Shown in pieces: positions 24,801 to 35,129 of a stretch of DNA of 64,000 nucleotides. The stretch spans positions 11,274,579 to 11,338,578 of the forward strand of contig OZ034971.1 of NCBI GenBank assembly GCA_964030785.1, in the 5' to 3' direction. The notes under the pieces are model-generated. The model made no database searches. It was not told the origin of the DNA and worked only from the letters and a program-made list of their open reading frames with translations. The stretch's first letter is position 1. Every line of letters begins with the position of its first letter. Both the position numbers and the translations under genes were made by a program. This DNA comes from Siderastrea siderea. Lineage: Eukaryota > Cnidaria > Anthozoa > Scleractinia > Rhizangiidae.

Positions 24801-27145
24801 GGAAAAATTCGCGTTTGATTTCCAGCAGAAACTTACCCCTTGTCTTTTCGAAGTTTTTAATCTCCATAGAAAATAATTTAGATCAAAAATGAAGGTAAGA
24901 TTCCTGTTAAATGACCTCCACAACAGTTGTAATCCACGCAATGTAATCGACATTTAGCGGCCGCCATGTTTTCAGCAGTTTCATCTGACAACCATACCGT
25001 GGGCGCAATCGCATAAACACAGGCTTTCCTTTCGCCATTCAATATTCAACGAAACGTTCTACAAATTTTCGATAACGCTTTACAGTCAGAAGAAGTGGCG
25101 TTATGTTCAGTCTTCAAACTAAGAGAGCTGTCTTTTTAACAAAAACTCCTTTTCAACTACAATGTAAGCTACACGATCATTTAATGCCTTTTTTTCATGG
25201 TAGTCTGACTCTTGCGATCATTCAGGAGTAAGATTATGTTTTGAGCGAAGAAATGTATTTAAGGTATTCCTGGAGGCTAAAGTGACCCTTTTCAAATCGG
25301 TTGACTTTTAAGCAGCTTTAAGTTTGTCACAAGTTGAGTTCGTTTGCAAATTTTCAGTTCAAGGGAATTTGTATTTCGCGAGATATAAGCAACTGAAGTT
25401 CCGTCTCCAAGGAAAATTTTGCGGGAAAATTACCACAGCAGACGGCTAAAAAATGTAATTGCGGTTTCGAAAACATCCCCTACGGCGCGCGAATTTGACA
25501 GTTTACGATCTCGAGTTTCGATTGCGAAATTGTCACAAGTCACAGACTCTTCGCTTAATGCACCTTATTCACGCTAGTTTAAATGGAATATTACAAGCTA
25601 CCTTTCTCTCATGAAATACAATAGTATTTCAGCGGTAGATGTGTACTGAAGTATATTTTTCTTCTACGAAGACAGAGCAACGCAAGTTTTGTTCGTGACA
25701 TTAAAATACTAGCCGTTGGCCAGAGTTATCGAAGACAACTTCTTATTACAGGTCGCTGAAATCGCAATCTTGCCCTTTGCAAAATACAACACAGTATTTA
25801 AAAATATCTGTCAAAGCTTCATTTTATCATAAAGAGCAGAGGTTCTTTAGTACTTCATGGAATAAGTCTGATATTTGCGACACGAACGAATAAATCCGTC
25901 AACGCCGCGCTCCATGAGATCGGTTGCCAAGGAAAGGTGTCATTGTTTATGCTGGCACTTCTGATTGGTTTCGCGGGAAAAATATCCCACCTTAAAAGGA
26001 AAGAGGGACCAAAAAAAGGGCACTATTTTGCATTTTTCCTCTGGAAAACATGACTTAAGGGCTCAACAACATGGCTGCTGTGGAAAACAGTTTGGAGGAA
26101 AGCTGTAGACCAATTTTCTTTCGATTTCAGCGCGATTTTGGGCTAAAAAATACGAGTTTCATTAAAGGTGGGGATTTATATATTACAATATTTATTCTTT
26201 GGTTCATCAGACAGACTTGAAACTTGCAGGACTTAAACTAGATGCGTGTACAATGTTTTCTTTGGCAGTACGTCAAATGTTGTCAAATATCAGTCCCGCA
26301 ATGACTTCAATAATTCTATAAACGAGCGAAATTGAATTTTGCGGCATAACATTTTTCGAATTGCCTTTTGTGTGACGTACTGCCACAAGATTTAAGATTT
26401 TGGTGACATACATAGATTGGAAAAAGCTTTTTGAAGTTGAATGAATTTTCTTTGAGTTATATTAAAAAAATGAAGAACCAAGAATATTTTGACCACACCC
26501 AAAAGTATCAGATTACAAGAATTCTTTACACACTTTCAGAATAAAACTATTTTTTAACGAATCTACACATAATGTTGTACTTTCTGTGTTAATATGACCA
26601 AGTTTCAACAAATATTTCTACAGAACTGGGACATAAAAATAAGTGGCACAAATGTCCAAATTAGCCTCCAGGAATACCTTAAAAGCTTCGTGTTTCGCTG
26701 TGAAGCAACAATTTTACGGACACTTTTTGGCGACCAAAATTTTCCATCTTGCGACTGAAAAAAAAAATTCAGTCGCCACTTGGCGCCCGCATAAAAAAGT
26801 TAATTTCGGCCCTGTTAAACCACTGCACTTTTCCCTCGGAATGATTTACAGTAGCTTGCATGCAGACTTCTCCAATTTCCTTTGCTTTATGCAGAAAAGG
26901 GACATCTCCATAAGGCTGTTGCTAATCATGTTCCAGTATCCTGCTGTTTTGGGTTGTAAATTTTGCATAAATTATATTCATGTAAGGCAAACATCTCCTA
27001 TTTCCTTTGCTTCATAGAAAAGAAATCGCTACTCAGGAGAAACAGTAGGATGCTGGAACACGATTAGGGATGCCATGACACAGATGTCCCTTTTCCACGT
27101 GAAGCAAAGGAAAATATAGGAGATGTCTGCATGCAGGCTAGAGTT

Positions 27146-27205
<60 letters not shown>

Positions 27206-30200
27206 GCTTTCATGTTGACCTGAGACAGTTTGAGATGGCTTGAAAATCAGTCCTAAGAAGATCAGTCATTGCTGCTTCACAGTTTCATGATGAGGAATTC
27301 ATCAGTTAGCTTGCTCAACATCAAATTCCTCCTTTCTACATCACATACTGTCATTATGAAACAATAATAGTTTACCCTTTCAGGTCAAAAAATCAACCTT
27401 GGTTTAAAACAAAATACAAAACTAAGATTTCAATACTAATTACATTACTTCACTGTTTCTAATAAGAGTGGGCCAGTATTTATACCAAAGACTCAATATC
27501 ATCAATATTAATTTTGGGTTTGCCAAAACTATCTATAACAGTGGCATACGTATGGGTGATTTTAATGCCATTTGATACTGCTCATTTGAACAGGGAGAAA
27601 CAGTAGTGTGAATATGTTGTGGTTCAATTCTGGTTTTAGCTCTAGTTTTCCTCTTCTATTCTTTTTCCTTTGTTCATGGTTTCTATGAACAGACTACTTC
27701 AAGTACAAGCATTTGACTTCATTCTTGGAAATTATCCAATTTTTTCCCCTGGTTGTTCACAAGCCATGCATTTATGATCAAGCTTTGCAGTTTTCCCAGT
27801 ACCTTGCAGATTTTTTACTCTTTTAAGGTATTCCTGGAGGCTTATTTGGACATTTTTACAACTTATTTTTATGTCCCAATTCTGTAGAAATATTTGTTCA
27901 AACTTGGTCATATTAACACAGACAGTACAACATTATGTGTAGATTCATTAAAAAATAGTTTTATTCTGAAAGTATGTAAAGAATTCCTGTAATCTGGTAC
28001 TTCTGGGTGTGGTCAAAATATTCTTGGTTCTCCATTTTTTTAATATAACTCAAAGAGGATTCATTCAACTTCAAAAAGCTTTTTCCAATCTGTGCATGTC
28101 ACCAAAACCTTAAATCTTGTGGCAGTACGTCACAGAAAAGGCAAAACAAAAAATGTTATGCCGCAAAATTCAATTTCCCTCGTTTATAGAATTCTTGAAG
28201 TCATCGCGGGACTGATTTTTCACAACATTTGATGTACTGCCAAAGAAAACATCGCACATGTATCTAGTTTACCTGCAAGTTTCAAGTCCATCTGGTGAAT
28301 CAAAGAAAAATTATTGTAATATATAAATCTCCACCTTTGACGAAACTCGTATTTTTTAGCCTAATATCGCGCTGTAATCGAAAGAAAATCGGTCCACAGC
28401 TTTCCTCCGACCTGTTTTCCGCAGCAGCCATGTTGTTGAACCCTTCAGTCATGTTTTTCAGCTGAAAAACGCAAAATAGTGCCCTTTTTTGGTCCCTCTT
28501 TCCTTTTTAGGTGGGCTATTTTTCCCGTGAAACCAATCAGAAGCACTCGAATAAACAATGACACCTTTCCTTGGCAACCGATCTCGTGGAGTGCGATGTT
28601 GACAGATTTATTCATTCGTGTCGCAAATATCAGCGTTATTCCACAAGTACCAAAGAATCTCTGCCCTTTATGATATAAGAAAACTTCAACAGATATTTTT
28701 AAATACTGTGTTGTATTTTGCAAAGGACAAGATTGCGATTCCAGCGACCTGTAAGGAGAAGTTGACTTCGATAACCGTGGGCAAGGGCTAGTATTTTAAT
28801 GTCACGCACAAAACTTGCATTGCTCGACTATCTTCGTAGAAGAAAAATATATTTCAGTACAATTCTACTGCCAAAATACTGTTGTATTTCATGAAAGAAA
28901 GGTAACTTGTAATATTCTACTTAAACTAACGTGAATAAGGTGCATTAAGCGAAGAAGAGTCTGTGACTTGTGACAATTGTGCAATCGAAACTCGAGATCG
29001 CAAAGTGTCAAATTGGCGCACCGTAGGGGATGTTTTCGTAAACCGCAATTACAGTTTTTTCGCCATCTGCTTTGGTAATTTTCCCGCAAAACTTTCCTTG
29101 GAGATGGAACTTCAGTTGCTTATATCTAGCTAAATACAAATTCCCTTGAACTGAAAATTTGTAAACAAACTCATCTTGGGACAAACTTAAAGCTGCTTAA
29201 AAGTCAACCGATTTGAAAAGGGTCCCTTCAGCCTCCAGGAATACCCTAAGCCTGGACTATGCTTTCAGTGATGATGTCACCATGTGATTCATGAGAGTGA
29301 CATCATAACATCAATATCAAATATCAAAAATGCAAGATATGAGTAGATATCACACTCATATCGGATCAATTTCAATTGATAAACCGCTATCTGCCCCCCA
29401 ACCCCTTTCATTTCTAAATCCATGACAGAAATATAAGGTTATCAGATGAAACCCACACATTTTGCTTGCATAAAACATATATAATCCTAGAGCATTTGAT
29501 TTAGGGATCCTGTAGCTAATTTGGAATCAAGCATGTGTCAGTTATGCCAAGGCTAGGTGGAGTCCACTTACAAAATGTAAGTATGTTTGTGTAATGACCC
29601 TTAGACCTTGACAGTAGTATATGCTGAGGCCTCATTTCATGAAAAACTTTTGAAAATGAATACCTCATTAAACTGGTGATGGTATTCATATGGGACAATT
29701 TGATGAGATGCATGTGCAGTGAGCCTGAACCACAGATGCTGGATAATTCCTACACATGGGATGAAGGTTATGCAATCTTTGCTCTTAGTAGACAAATACA
29801 TACCCTAATTTTGTTGTTTGGCTTCTTGAGATCAAAATGAAGGGATTGTGTTATATAAACAAAAATATGAGTTTCTGAATCATGATAAATCAAAAAAGTT
29901 GTGGAAATCCCTTTCTTACAGTTCACTGCTCTGAGGAAAAAAAATTAATTTTTGCTGTTGATTTTAAAGTTCTAGTTCTATCTTGACCAGCTTTTGTCCT
30001 TGAAATCGAGCTTCAGATAGTTACATGTACTGAGAACGAAGGTAATAAGCTGTTTACATCTCTCAAAACTAAAGACCCTCAAGATGTAAAAAGCTTGTTA
30101 TTAATTCTCAATCTTGGCTGAATTTCTATGAGCGAATAACCCTGCTTTTTTGCCTAAAAAAGTTAAGTCAAGTGCCAAGTGCAAAGTCAAGTGCCCTGGC

Positions 30201-32595
30201 ATTCAAAGGCTTTTGCCGCAAAACAAAAGTTTTGTCAAAAATACGGCAAGAAAAAAATCCCTAACCATGACCACAGTTGTGAATTTAATAAAATATTTAT
30301 TCCACTCCCATTTGTTGGACACAAGATGATTACAACCAATGTTGGACTTTGGAGTCTGGACCTTATTGGTTATTAATCACCTAATATCCAATGTGTTTCC
30401 ATGAAATAATTAGCAATGGTAATTGGATTGAGCAGAGTACAATTCAGGGAGCAATCATAACTATAACAAAATTCTCGAATCTGATTGGCTATCGTCAGCC
30501 ATGATTTGAGTATTGATAAGACAGTGTAATTGGACAGTCTACACATCATGCCTAAGTAATTGGACACTACGCATCAGAGCGTGTGCTCTAATGGATCAGT
30601 TACATGTGACTTGAATAAGTTCTTTAAATATCTTGCAATTAAAATTGTTGTCTACTCCTTCTCCAGAACGTTTTCTCCTTATTCTTTCTTGAATTTTGTT
30701 ATGGGTATGATTAATTGGTAACAGGACTCTGTGTCATCCAATTCTGTCTGTAATCATACTTGGACTCCGACTCGGTCCTATCACCATTATTAATCGGGCG
30801 AGTAAATTTTACGAGCACAATTATTCCTGAATTGTACGAGACAAAGTCCAGTTTCTAATTAATCCTATCTATAATAAAATGCAAGATTAGAAAATCCATG
30901 GGTGCTTTGGGGATATATTTTTAATTATCAGTTTTAGAAGCAGTGGAGAAACAGCTGTAACAGAACCCATTTAAGGGTACCTGATTGATGTACGCACAGT
31001 GTAGATGTCTGATCACAACTATCCAGTTACAAAAACTTAGTTCAAATTGGACAGCTGTAATCAGACACCCACATGATGGCCCTCCAATTACGTATCAAAT
31101 AAGCTCACAGACGACCAATCACAATCAATCATTTTGTTATAGATATGATTAATAAAGAAATACATTCTCAGTTTTTATCTCTTACACATAAAAAATCTCT
31201 TACACTTGACACATGACTTTGTGACACATTTGCAAGTAAACCATAAAAAACAAATAGCATGAATGCCAGCAAAAAGAGTTTATGTCTATCTCTAGTGTGA
31301 AATGTGTAAATATTATCTCCCATCGAAGACTGTAAAACGAGGAATAATTGTTGGTCACGAACAAAATTTTAATACAATTTTCACAAAGAAACTAAGAAGC
31401 ACAAAGATTACAGAAATCGTTATATTATTTTAGTTCGCCAAAAACATACTGTAATGTAAAACTAAAACAAACTGGAGTGCTAATACTTTCTCTGCTTCTT
31501 TATATATAAGAAGTAGAAATCAGCGAAAATAAAGATATCTAACTGTTACAGTTAGTACCCTGTCAAACTGTGGAATATTTTGCGTGCAGGTAAGTTATAT
31601 GATAGATCTTACACGTCATCTTTAGCAAACGCACTCTAATTGGACAAACATATCACCATTTTCCAGCCGAGTATCGTATTAACAGTACATAGATCTTTTA
31701 AGCTTACGTAGCTTTAATCTTTCATGAGGCAAAATATTGTGTAAAATATTTTATCCAATGAAAACTTAGAGCCGATTTTAAATTATTCCATTTGGTCATT
31801 CGATTTTTCCTTTGAATGGCTTTCCTTTGTAGTAAGCTTAAATTGATACTGAAGCATGACGATGTTAGATACCAAATTTACAGCGAAGTGCAGGAATCGA
31901 AGTAAATAGGTTTCGAGCTATTCATAATCGATATTAAAACACAAGTAAGCTTAGCTTGTGTAATAGGTCACGTATACCAGTCTTGCGTCCAGGAGGGTTT
32001 CACAATCTACAAACGATAACAAAACTTGCTAATTTTTTTTGCAATGAGTTTATTGATATCCCTGCAAAGCTTTTCTGAACATCAAACAAACAAATTCTGA
32101 TTATACTAATTCCAAAGCACGGCACAAGAAACTCTGTACGCATTTTAAACGACGCTACATGGTACATGCAGTTGATTGTGTTGAAATCACTGCAGTGGGA
32201 CCTACCGTTGCGTAGAGAAAACTTCACGAGTCTCTGAAATGCTATTTCTCAAAACAACCACTAATAGAAATCACAGCGAAGAAATAAACATACCCTCAGT
32301 GTTAAGATTTTCACTTTCATCGGCCCAGCTCGTCGATCTCGCAGAGAACACAGGCACATGGCTAACCGAAGACCCATTGTCGCCTTCTTTCGCCAAGAAC
32401 TCGGTAAGGTTTAATGTCTTCCCCTTCTTCTTCTTAGCTTTCTTAGCTACGAAAATAAAAACGGTGTGTCACAATAAAAAAACAATTACGCATAAATATT
32501 TTTCACAAAGTAATAGAAAATGAGGGATAATTGTATACGAGATCGAACAAAAAGAGAAAGATGTAGTCGACTCGAAGATCACCTGTTTCCGCCAT
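12704..32595 (-). CDS. EIF4B: Eukaryotic translation initiation factor 4B, nine coding exons
   Basis: Stimulates the eIF4A RNA helicase and mRNA recruitment to the small ribosomal subunit in the cytoplasm. Exons in transcript order: 32583-32595, 32294-32446, 24312-24532, 21336-21446, 20470-20524, 18064-18610, 16379-16737, 13994-14833, 12704-12792. All phases agree and the total is 2,388 nt (795 aa). The N terminus MAETAKKAKKKKGKTLNLTE matches the family start. LPTAPRAAR precedes an RRM at about residues 104-180 with RNP2 AFLGNL and RNP1 LKGFGYAEF. The DRYG-rich repeat region fills exons 6-7. RPRLHLQPRT and SSIFGGAKPVDTAAKEREIE are family hallmarks in exon 8, and the tail ASKFSALLDDDD matches the family C terminus. 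The start codon sits in AAGATGG. Introns 2, 4 and 8 hold many transposons. At 795 aa it is longer than vertebrate eIF4B (about 611 aa), mainly through repeat expansion. Confidence 0.95.
13719..13985. mobile_element. MITE with TAGCCTGCGTAGC ends beside the eIF4B exon 8 donor
   Basis: Ends TAGTCTGCGTAGCAAGCG and CGCTTGCTACGCAGGCTA are inverted. The flanks GCATGTTCC (13710-13718) and GCATGTACC (13986-13994) are a 9-bp target duplication with one mismatch. The right flank contains the exon 8 splice donor of eIF4B (exon ends at 13994). Reading through the donor gives a TAG stop made by the element's own first three bases (13983-13985). Relatives lie at 50766-50933 and 54191-54391. Confidence 0.9.
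15806..15990 (+). repeat. Dispersed repeat with palindromic ATCAACTGAGTTGAT and hammerhead-like core (copy 1)
   Basis: Begins GGGTTAGTTTCTAAAGAAAC. It then has two inverted arms, GGATTTATCAACTGAGTTGA and its near-complement ending at about 15985, around a core TTGACGAAGGGCTAACGCTC followed by GAAACGTCAGC. A shorter copy lacking the core is at 20318-20452. It lies in eIF4B intron 7, between exons 7 and 8. No ORF. A link to Penelope-like retroelements is possible (see findings). Confidence 0.7.
16125..16342. mobile_element. MITE with AACCCTTTCACTCC ends
   Basis: TTAACCCTTTCACTCCTACA is answered by TAGGAGTGAACAGGTTAAA. It starts 36 bases into eIF4B intron 7, just past the exon 7 donor (16378). 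Related to the decayed copy at 4174-4382. Confidence 0.75.
16980..17272. mobile_element. Foldback MITE, 293 bp, perfect 9-bp duplication
   Basis: The whole element is one long inverted repeat. It starts TAGCCTGAGAAAACAGCCGA and ends with the near-complement TGTTTTCTCAGGGTA, with arms of about 130 bases meeting near 17118-17130. The flanks 16971-16979 and 17273-17281 are both GAGGTTTGG. It lies in eIF4B intron 6, between exons 6 and 7. I recognise the family from coral sequence (recollection, not a search). Confidence 0.9.
17818..17990. mobile_element. MITE with CATTTCCG ends (copy 1)
   Basis: AAGTCATTTCCGTATTG on the left and CGGAAATGGCGTATT on the right are inverted. Inner arms TCAAAGCGAGGCTAGGTGCA and TGCACTTAGCCTCGCTTTGA also pair, and a central TTTCATATGAAA loop lies between. 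A related copy is at 51176-51354. It ends 73 bases before the exon 6 donor of eIF4B. Confidence 0.75.
18110..18460 (-). repeat. Coding minisatellite: 14-residue repeat in the eIF4B DRYG region
   Basis: Six to seven units of about 42 bp encode a repeat of the form RSGYRGYDDGPPRD inside eIF4B exon 6. Several units differ only at the RD/RE/EK positions, and some carry YHDND or lose a proline. The DRYG region mediates self-association in the vertebrate protein. Unit number is likely variable between individuals. Confidence 0.85.
18669..18689 (+). repeat. Poly-G tract
   Basis: About 21 G residues in a row, 59 bases upstream of the eIF4B exon 6 acceptor. On the transcribed strand this is a C tract within the 3' part of intron 5. 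Confidence 0.9.
19481..19811. mobile_element. Near-perfect palindrome, about 330 bp
   Basis: Arms of about 150 bases are almost exact complements: GGTCCGGAC-type and GACTCAGAGCGCAATAAAAA blocks at the left recur inverted at the right, around a short centre near 19648-19662 (GTCTATTTTAGGCCCC). A foldback element or a recent inverted duplication. It sits in eIF4B intron 5. Confidence 0.85.
20318..20452 (+). repeat. Dispersed repeat with palindromic ATCAACTGAGTTGAT (copy 2, core lost)
   Basis: Same order as 15806-15990 (GCTAGTTTCTAAAGAAAT, a CGGTGGGG block, then the two ATCAACTGAGTTGAT arms). The hammerhead-like core is replaced by a short CTGCAGTAGGG join. It ends about 18 bases past the eIF4B exon 5 donor. 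Confidence 0.75.
20567..20935 (+). repeat. Minisatellite, units of about 35-45 bp
   Basis: Eight or nine degenerate units built on TAGCCTCACCCCTACTC followed by CTTGRGTGTCT. It begins about 43 bases upstream of the eIF4B exon 5 acceptor. On the transcript strand the units are G-rich (GGGGTGAGGCTACC). Confidence 0.8.
22923..24081. mobile_element. Non-autonomous DNA element with GTTACCGTATTTACCCGCG ends
   Basis: The left end TTACCGTATTTACCCGCGTA and the right end TACGCGGGTAAATATGGTAA are inverted repeats of about 28 bp. Subterminal copies of a GCCGCACCC-type block occur at both ends (three on the left, one or two on the right). No transposase is recognisable inside. It lies in eIF4B intron 3, 231 bases from exon 3. 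No clear target duplication. Confidence 0.75.
24647..26814. mobile_element. hAT-like element with CAGGGYCGAAATT ends, interrupted
   Basis: Left end CAGGGTCCGAAATTGCGACC and right end TTAATTTCGGCCCTG are inverted. Both subterminal regions carry GGCGACCA-type and AGTCGCC-type repeats. The CAGGG start suggests the hAT superfamily, but I cannot see a clean 8-bp duplication. It is split by the TTAA-flanked element at 25263-26678 and lies in eIF4B intron 2. Confidence 0.65.
25263..26678. mobile_element. TTAA-flanked element, 1.4 kb (copy A), nested
   Basis: GGTATTCCTGGAGGC at the left is answered by GCCTCCAGGAATACC at the right, and TTAA flanks both sides (25259-25262, 26679-26682). That pattern is typical of piggyBac or Kolobok elements. 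The interior has no long ORF. Copy B at 27827-29245 is the same sequence in the opposite orientation. Confidence 0.85.
26852..27140. mobile_element. MITE with TAGCTTGCATGCAG ends, 9-bp duplication
   Basis: TAGCTTGCATGCAGACTTCT is answered by AGATGTCTGCATGCAGGCTA, and the inner TTTCCTTTGCTT arms also pair. The flanks GATTTACAG (26843-26851) and GAGTTACAG (27141-27149) match at eight of nine bases. A one-sided remnant of the family is near 46787-46830. It lies in eIF4B intron 2, against the (GA)n tract. Confidence 0.85.
27151..27202 (+). repeat. (GA)n microsatellite
   Basis: About 26 GA units directly after the target duplication of the element at 26852-27140. Confidence 0.97.
27827..29245. 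mobile_element. TTAA-flanked element, 1.4 kb (copy B), inverted relative to copy A
   Basis: Same GGTATTCCTGGAGGC ends as copy A. The flanks are TTAA (27823-27826) and CTAA (29246-29249), one substitution from a perfect duplication. The interior is the reverse complement of copy A with scattered differences. In eIF4B intron 2. Confidence 0.85.
30452..31152. mobile_element. Probable inverted-repeat element
   Basis: ATAACTATAACAAAATTCTC followed by GATTGGCT on the left is answered by GACCAATCACAATC and ATTTTGTTATAGATATGAT on the right. Inner copies of the GTAATTGGAC phrase also occur inverted. Divergent, so the ends are approximate. Confidence 0.5.
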
Positions 32596-32867
32596 CTTGG
32601 ACAACGTGATTGAAAGTCCCGGATTACGTTCCCGTCCGCAGTTCGCGCCAACTCGGTTTGCTCGGGGAAGGGACGGTGGGGAGACGTAGTGGCGGGATGG
32701 GTGGGGAGTGTTGAGTCGTCGGTAACGAAACCTTTTTTGAACACCCCAATATTTTGGAAAGACCACACAATACTTTAGAGAATGGTTATTAGAGAATGGT
32801 TATCTCTGTTAAAACAAAGTGGATAAGGTATTTTAGAAGACTCCCCGCCGTTTAGAACGCATTTTAG
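32596..32867 (-). promoter_or_regulatory. Probable eIF4B promoter and 5' UTR
   Basis: The region between the eIF4B start codon and the transposon at 32868 is the only unique sequence left upstream. No TATA box stands out. The transposon has therefore placed its left end within about 275 bp of the start codon. Confidence 0.4.
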
Positions 32868-32985
32868 CAGGAGCCATAATCGGGGATGGAGACCGTAACT
32901 AACTGCCATTTTCAGTATTGCGCCATCGCGCGTGACACACGCGCGTGTGTGTTGCGAGGACTCCGCGCAGAGAAAAACAAACAAA

Positions 32986-33261
32986 ATGGCGTCGGAAATT
33001 ACAGTTGTTGGAGATGAATAAATTCAATTTCTGTCATCAGTGTCACTTCCTAATTTGAGGTACGCCCTTGGGGAGAACTTTCTGGATAGTGACTCTGGAT
33101 ATGAGGATCATGCAAGTGATTCCGATGATGGCAGTGAGAATATTTTAGAAAAATCCTGTGGCGAAGATGTGTCGGACATGTCGGACGAGGATTTCCCCGT
33201 TAGACGGAAGAAACGTTTTACGGGCAAAAATGGCGTCGAACTACGAAAAAAAATCAGTTGA
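32986..33261 (+). pseudogene. Broken acidic ORF inside the 2.26-kb transposon
   Basis: A frame starting ATGGCGTCGG in a good initiation context has a TAA at codon 12 (33019-33021) and is then open for 80 codons. The open part carries an acidic block (DSDSGYEDHASDSDDGSE) and a basic block (RRKKR), ending in a lysine-rich tail. Not recognised. It may be the relic of an element-encoded accessory or DNA-binding protein. Confidence 0.45.
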
Positions 33262-33447
33262 AGGCGAATCAGGCAGAAAAAGGGAAAATACATCTCGAAT
33301 ATATATTTCCTCTGAGGACGTACAGAGATTGAAGGGCAGCCGCAAAGACTGTAAAAAAAGAAAAGTAACACACTGATAAATCGTTGTCACTTTTTTCACT
33401 GCAAGAAAAATAGTAACATATATTCAAATACCGAGTCAGCAAAGAAA

Positions 33448-33738
33448 ATGTCTGTCGAGATTTCTCAGCGTATGTTTTCTGAAATAATGCCCGCCTTTAC
33501 CGAAATGGCCGAAATGTTTATAATGAAGACCAAGAATAGTGAAAAGCGCGCCTTGTTTTCAATCAAATGCTCTCGTTGTGCGTTATCAATCGTCGACAAA
33601 ATAGAGAACTGGAAAAACACCAAGAGAAAAAAAACTACTTCCGTCGATGAGAAGGAGAAAGATGAAGTGAACCTTCATGCTGTCCTAGTACTTAATATTA
33701 CTTTCTGGGCAATTTACGAACCCAGAAGGGATACATAG
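33448..33738 (+). pseudogene. Second ORF fragment inside the transposon
   Basis: An open frame of 96 codons with a methionine start (MSVEISQRMFSEIMPAF), a CSRCALSIVDKI segment and a KRKK basic patch, in the same frame as the upstream broken ORF. It is likely part of the same former gene, now interrupted. Family not recognised, and it may not be translated. Confidence 0.35.
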
Positions 33739-35129
33739 CGCAGTGGATGTGGCAAGGGTTTCAACGACAGAGTGAGCTTTTAAATTATTTTTCTCTGCCA
33801 GCAACCCAGCAAGAAAAATCACTTTGTATCGAAGCAAAATTAAGAAGAAATTACGACTGAACGTCACTGAGACACAAATCTAAGTTGTTTCAGAGTGCTT
33901 GATTTCTTAGGACGAAAAGAAACTGTAGAAATAGAATTTTAAGCATTTAGCGCTTTGTTTACAATTTCTTTCATCGTCCAGTCAATTACTTGTTCTTAAA
34001 ATTTCAAAAAAAGCAGGTTTCATACGGAAGGCTTTGACTCCGAAATATCGAGACAAGACAAAATAAAGCACAGTAAAATTGGAAAGAAGCATTTAATAAA
34101 AATTGTCACACTTTTTATGGCGAGTCAGTACAAAAATCATGCAACAGTCTGAACGACAAGCATTGAACAAATCCAGTACCAGAAAAGGCGACATTTTTTG
34201 GCTATACCACACAAAATTGACACTGGTTTACCTGTACTCGTTGTGGCTCTATCTGTGTTCCCTTGAGCAGCTCCAGACATTTAGACACAAGTCGGATGCC
34301 ATGTAAAATACGTTGAATCGCTTTCACAGTTGTTTGAGTGTTATTTTTACCATTCCGTCGGCGGGCTCTAAACTAAGAAAAACTGCGTTTTGTGGTTTGC
34401 GTTTAAAAAGTAAGATGGTGAATTCTAATGTTCCTCACCGCCGTAGTCTTGTTTCGGTGAGCTGCATAGTAATTATCGTTCAAGTTTAATTATTAATCCT
34501 GTCCTCAGTTCGATCAAACAAACACATGATGGCTCCGTTGTCAGCGTTGTGCGAACGGAGCGATTTTAAACTCGTTCATTTGAACTCCCGCAGCCATAAC
34601 AGCTTCAACCCGCTTTGAACGACGATTACAACAATTTTCAGGAAAAATCAAACACGTACCACATTTCAGAGCCCATAATTGGGAGATTTTTCCCAGACCT
34701 TGTGCTTGTACGTTCACTTCGGAGCAGTTTCATTGACTCATTCAGCTCCGCGCAAAGAAACGCTGCAACACTTCGCAAGGTTTTGGCGCCTTTTTCGGTC
34801 AGTCATGTGATCGCGATCGATTCTTGTTCCCTTTTCTCTCTGAGTTTCTCTCTCTTTTTTCTCTGTCTTGATTTTGTAGCAATTAGTGATTGCGTTTTTA
34901 ATAATAAAAACAATTGCGTACTCGGGCATACCAGATATCAAATAATTATAACCATCTTGGTCATATCCAGCACGCCCTCGTTGTACGGAAATTTGCGTGT
35001 AGCCACGCGCGTTTATGACGTTGAGGGTGGCGCAATTTTTTCTAAAAATAGCACATTTGTCTTTTTCGATGGGGCCGCGTGGACCCCGCGCTTACGGTCT
35101 CCGTCCCCGATTATGGCTCCTGATTTTAG

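Larger units (their letters stand above)
32868..35122. mobile_element. DNA transposon, 2.26 kb, 31-bp inverted ends, 7-bp duplication
   Basis: Left end CAGGAGCCATAATCGGGGAT and right end, read inverted, CAGGAGCCATAATCGGGGAC; both continue GGAGACCGTAA, with one mismatch in 31 bases. The flanks 32861-32867 and 35123-35129 are both ATTTTAG. Subterminal TTGCGCCA also recurs inverted. Only broken or short frames are present, so it is non-autonomous today. The superfamily is uncertain: P-like and hAT-like elements both make 7-8 bp duplications. Confidence 0.88.
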
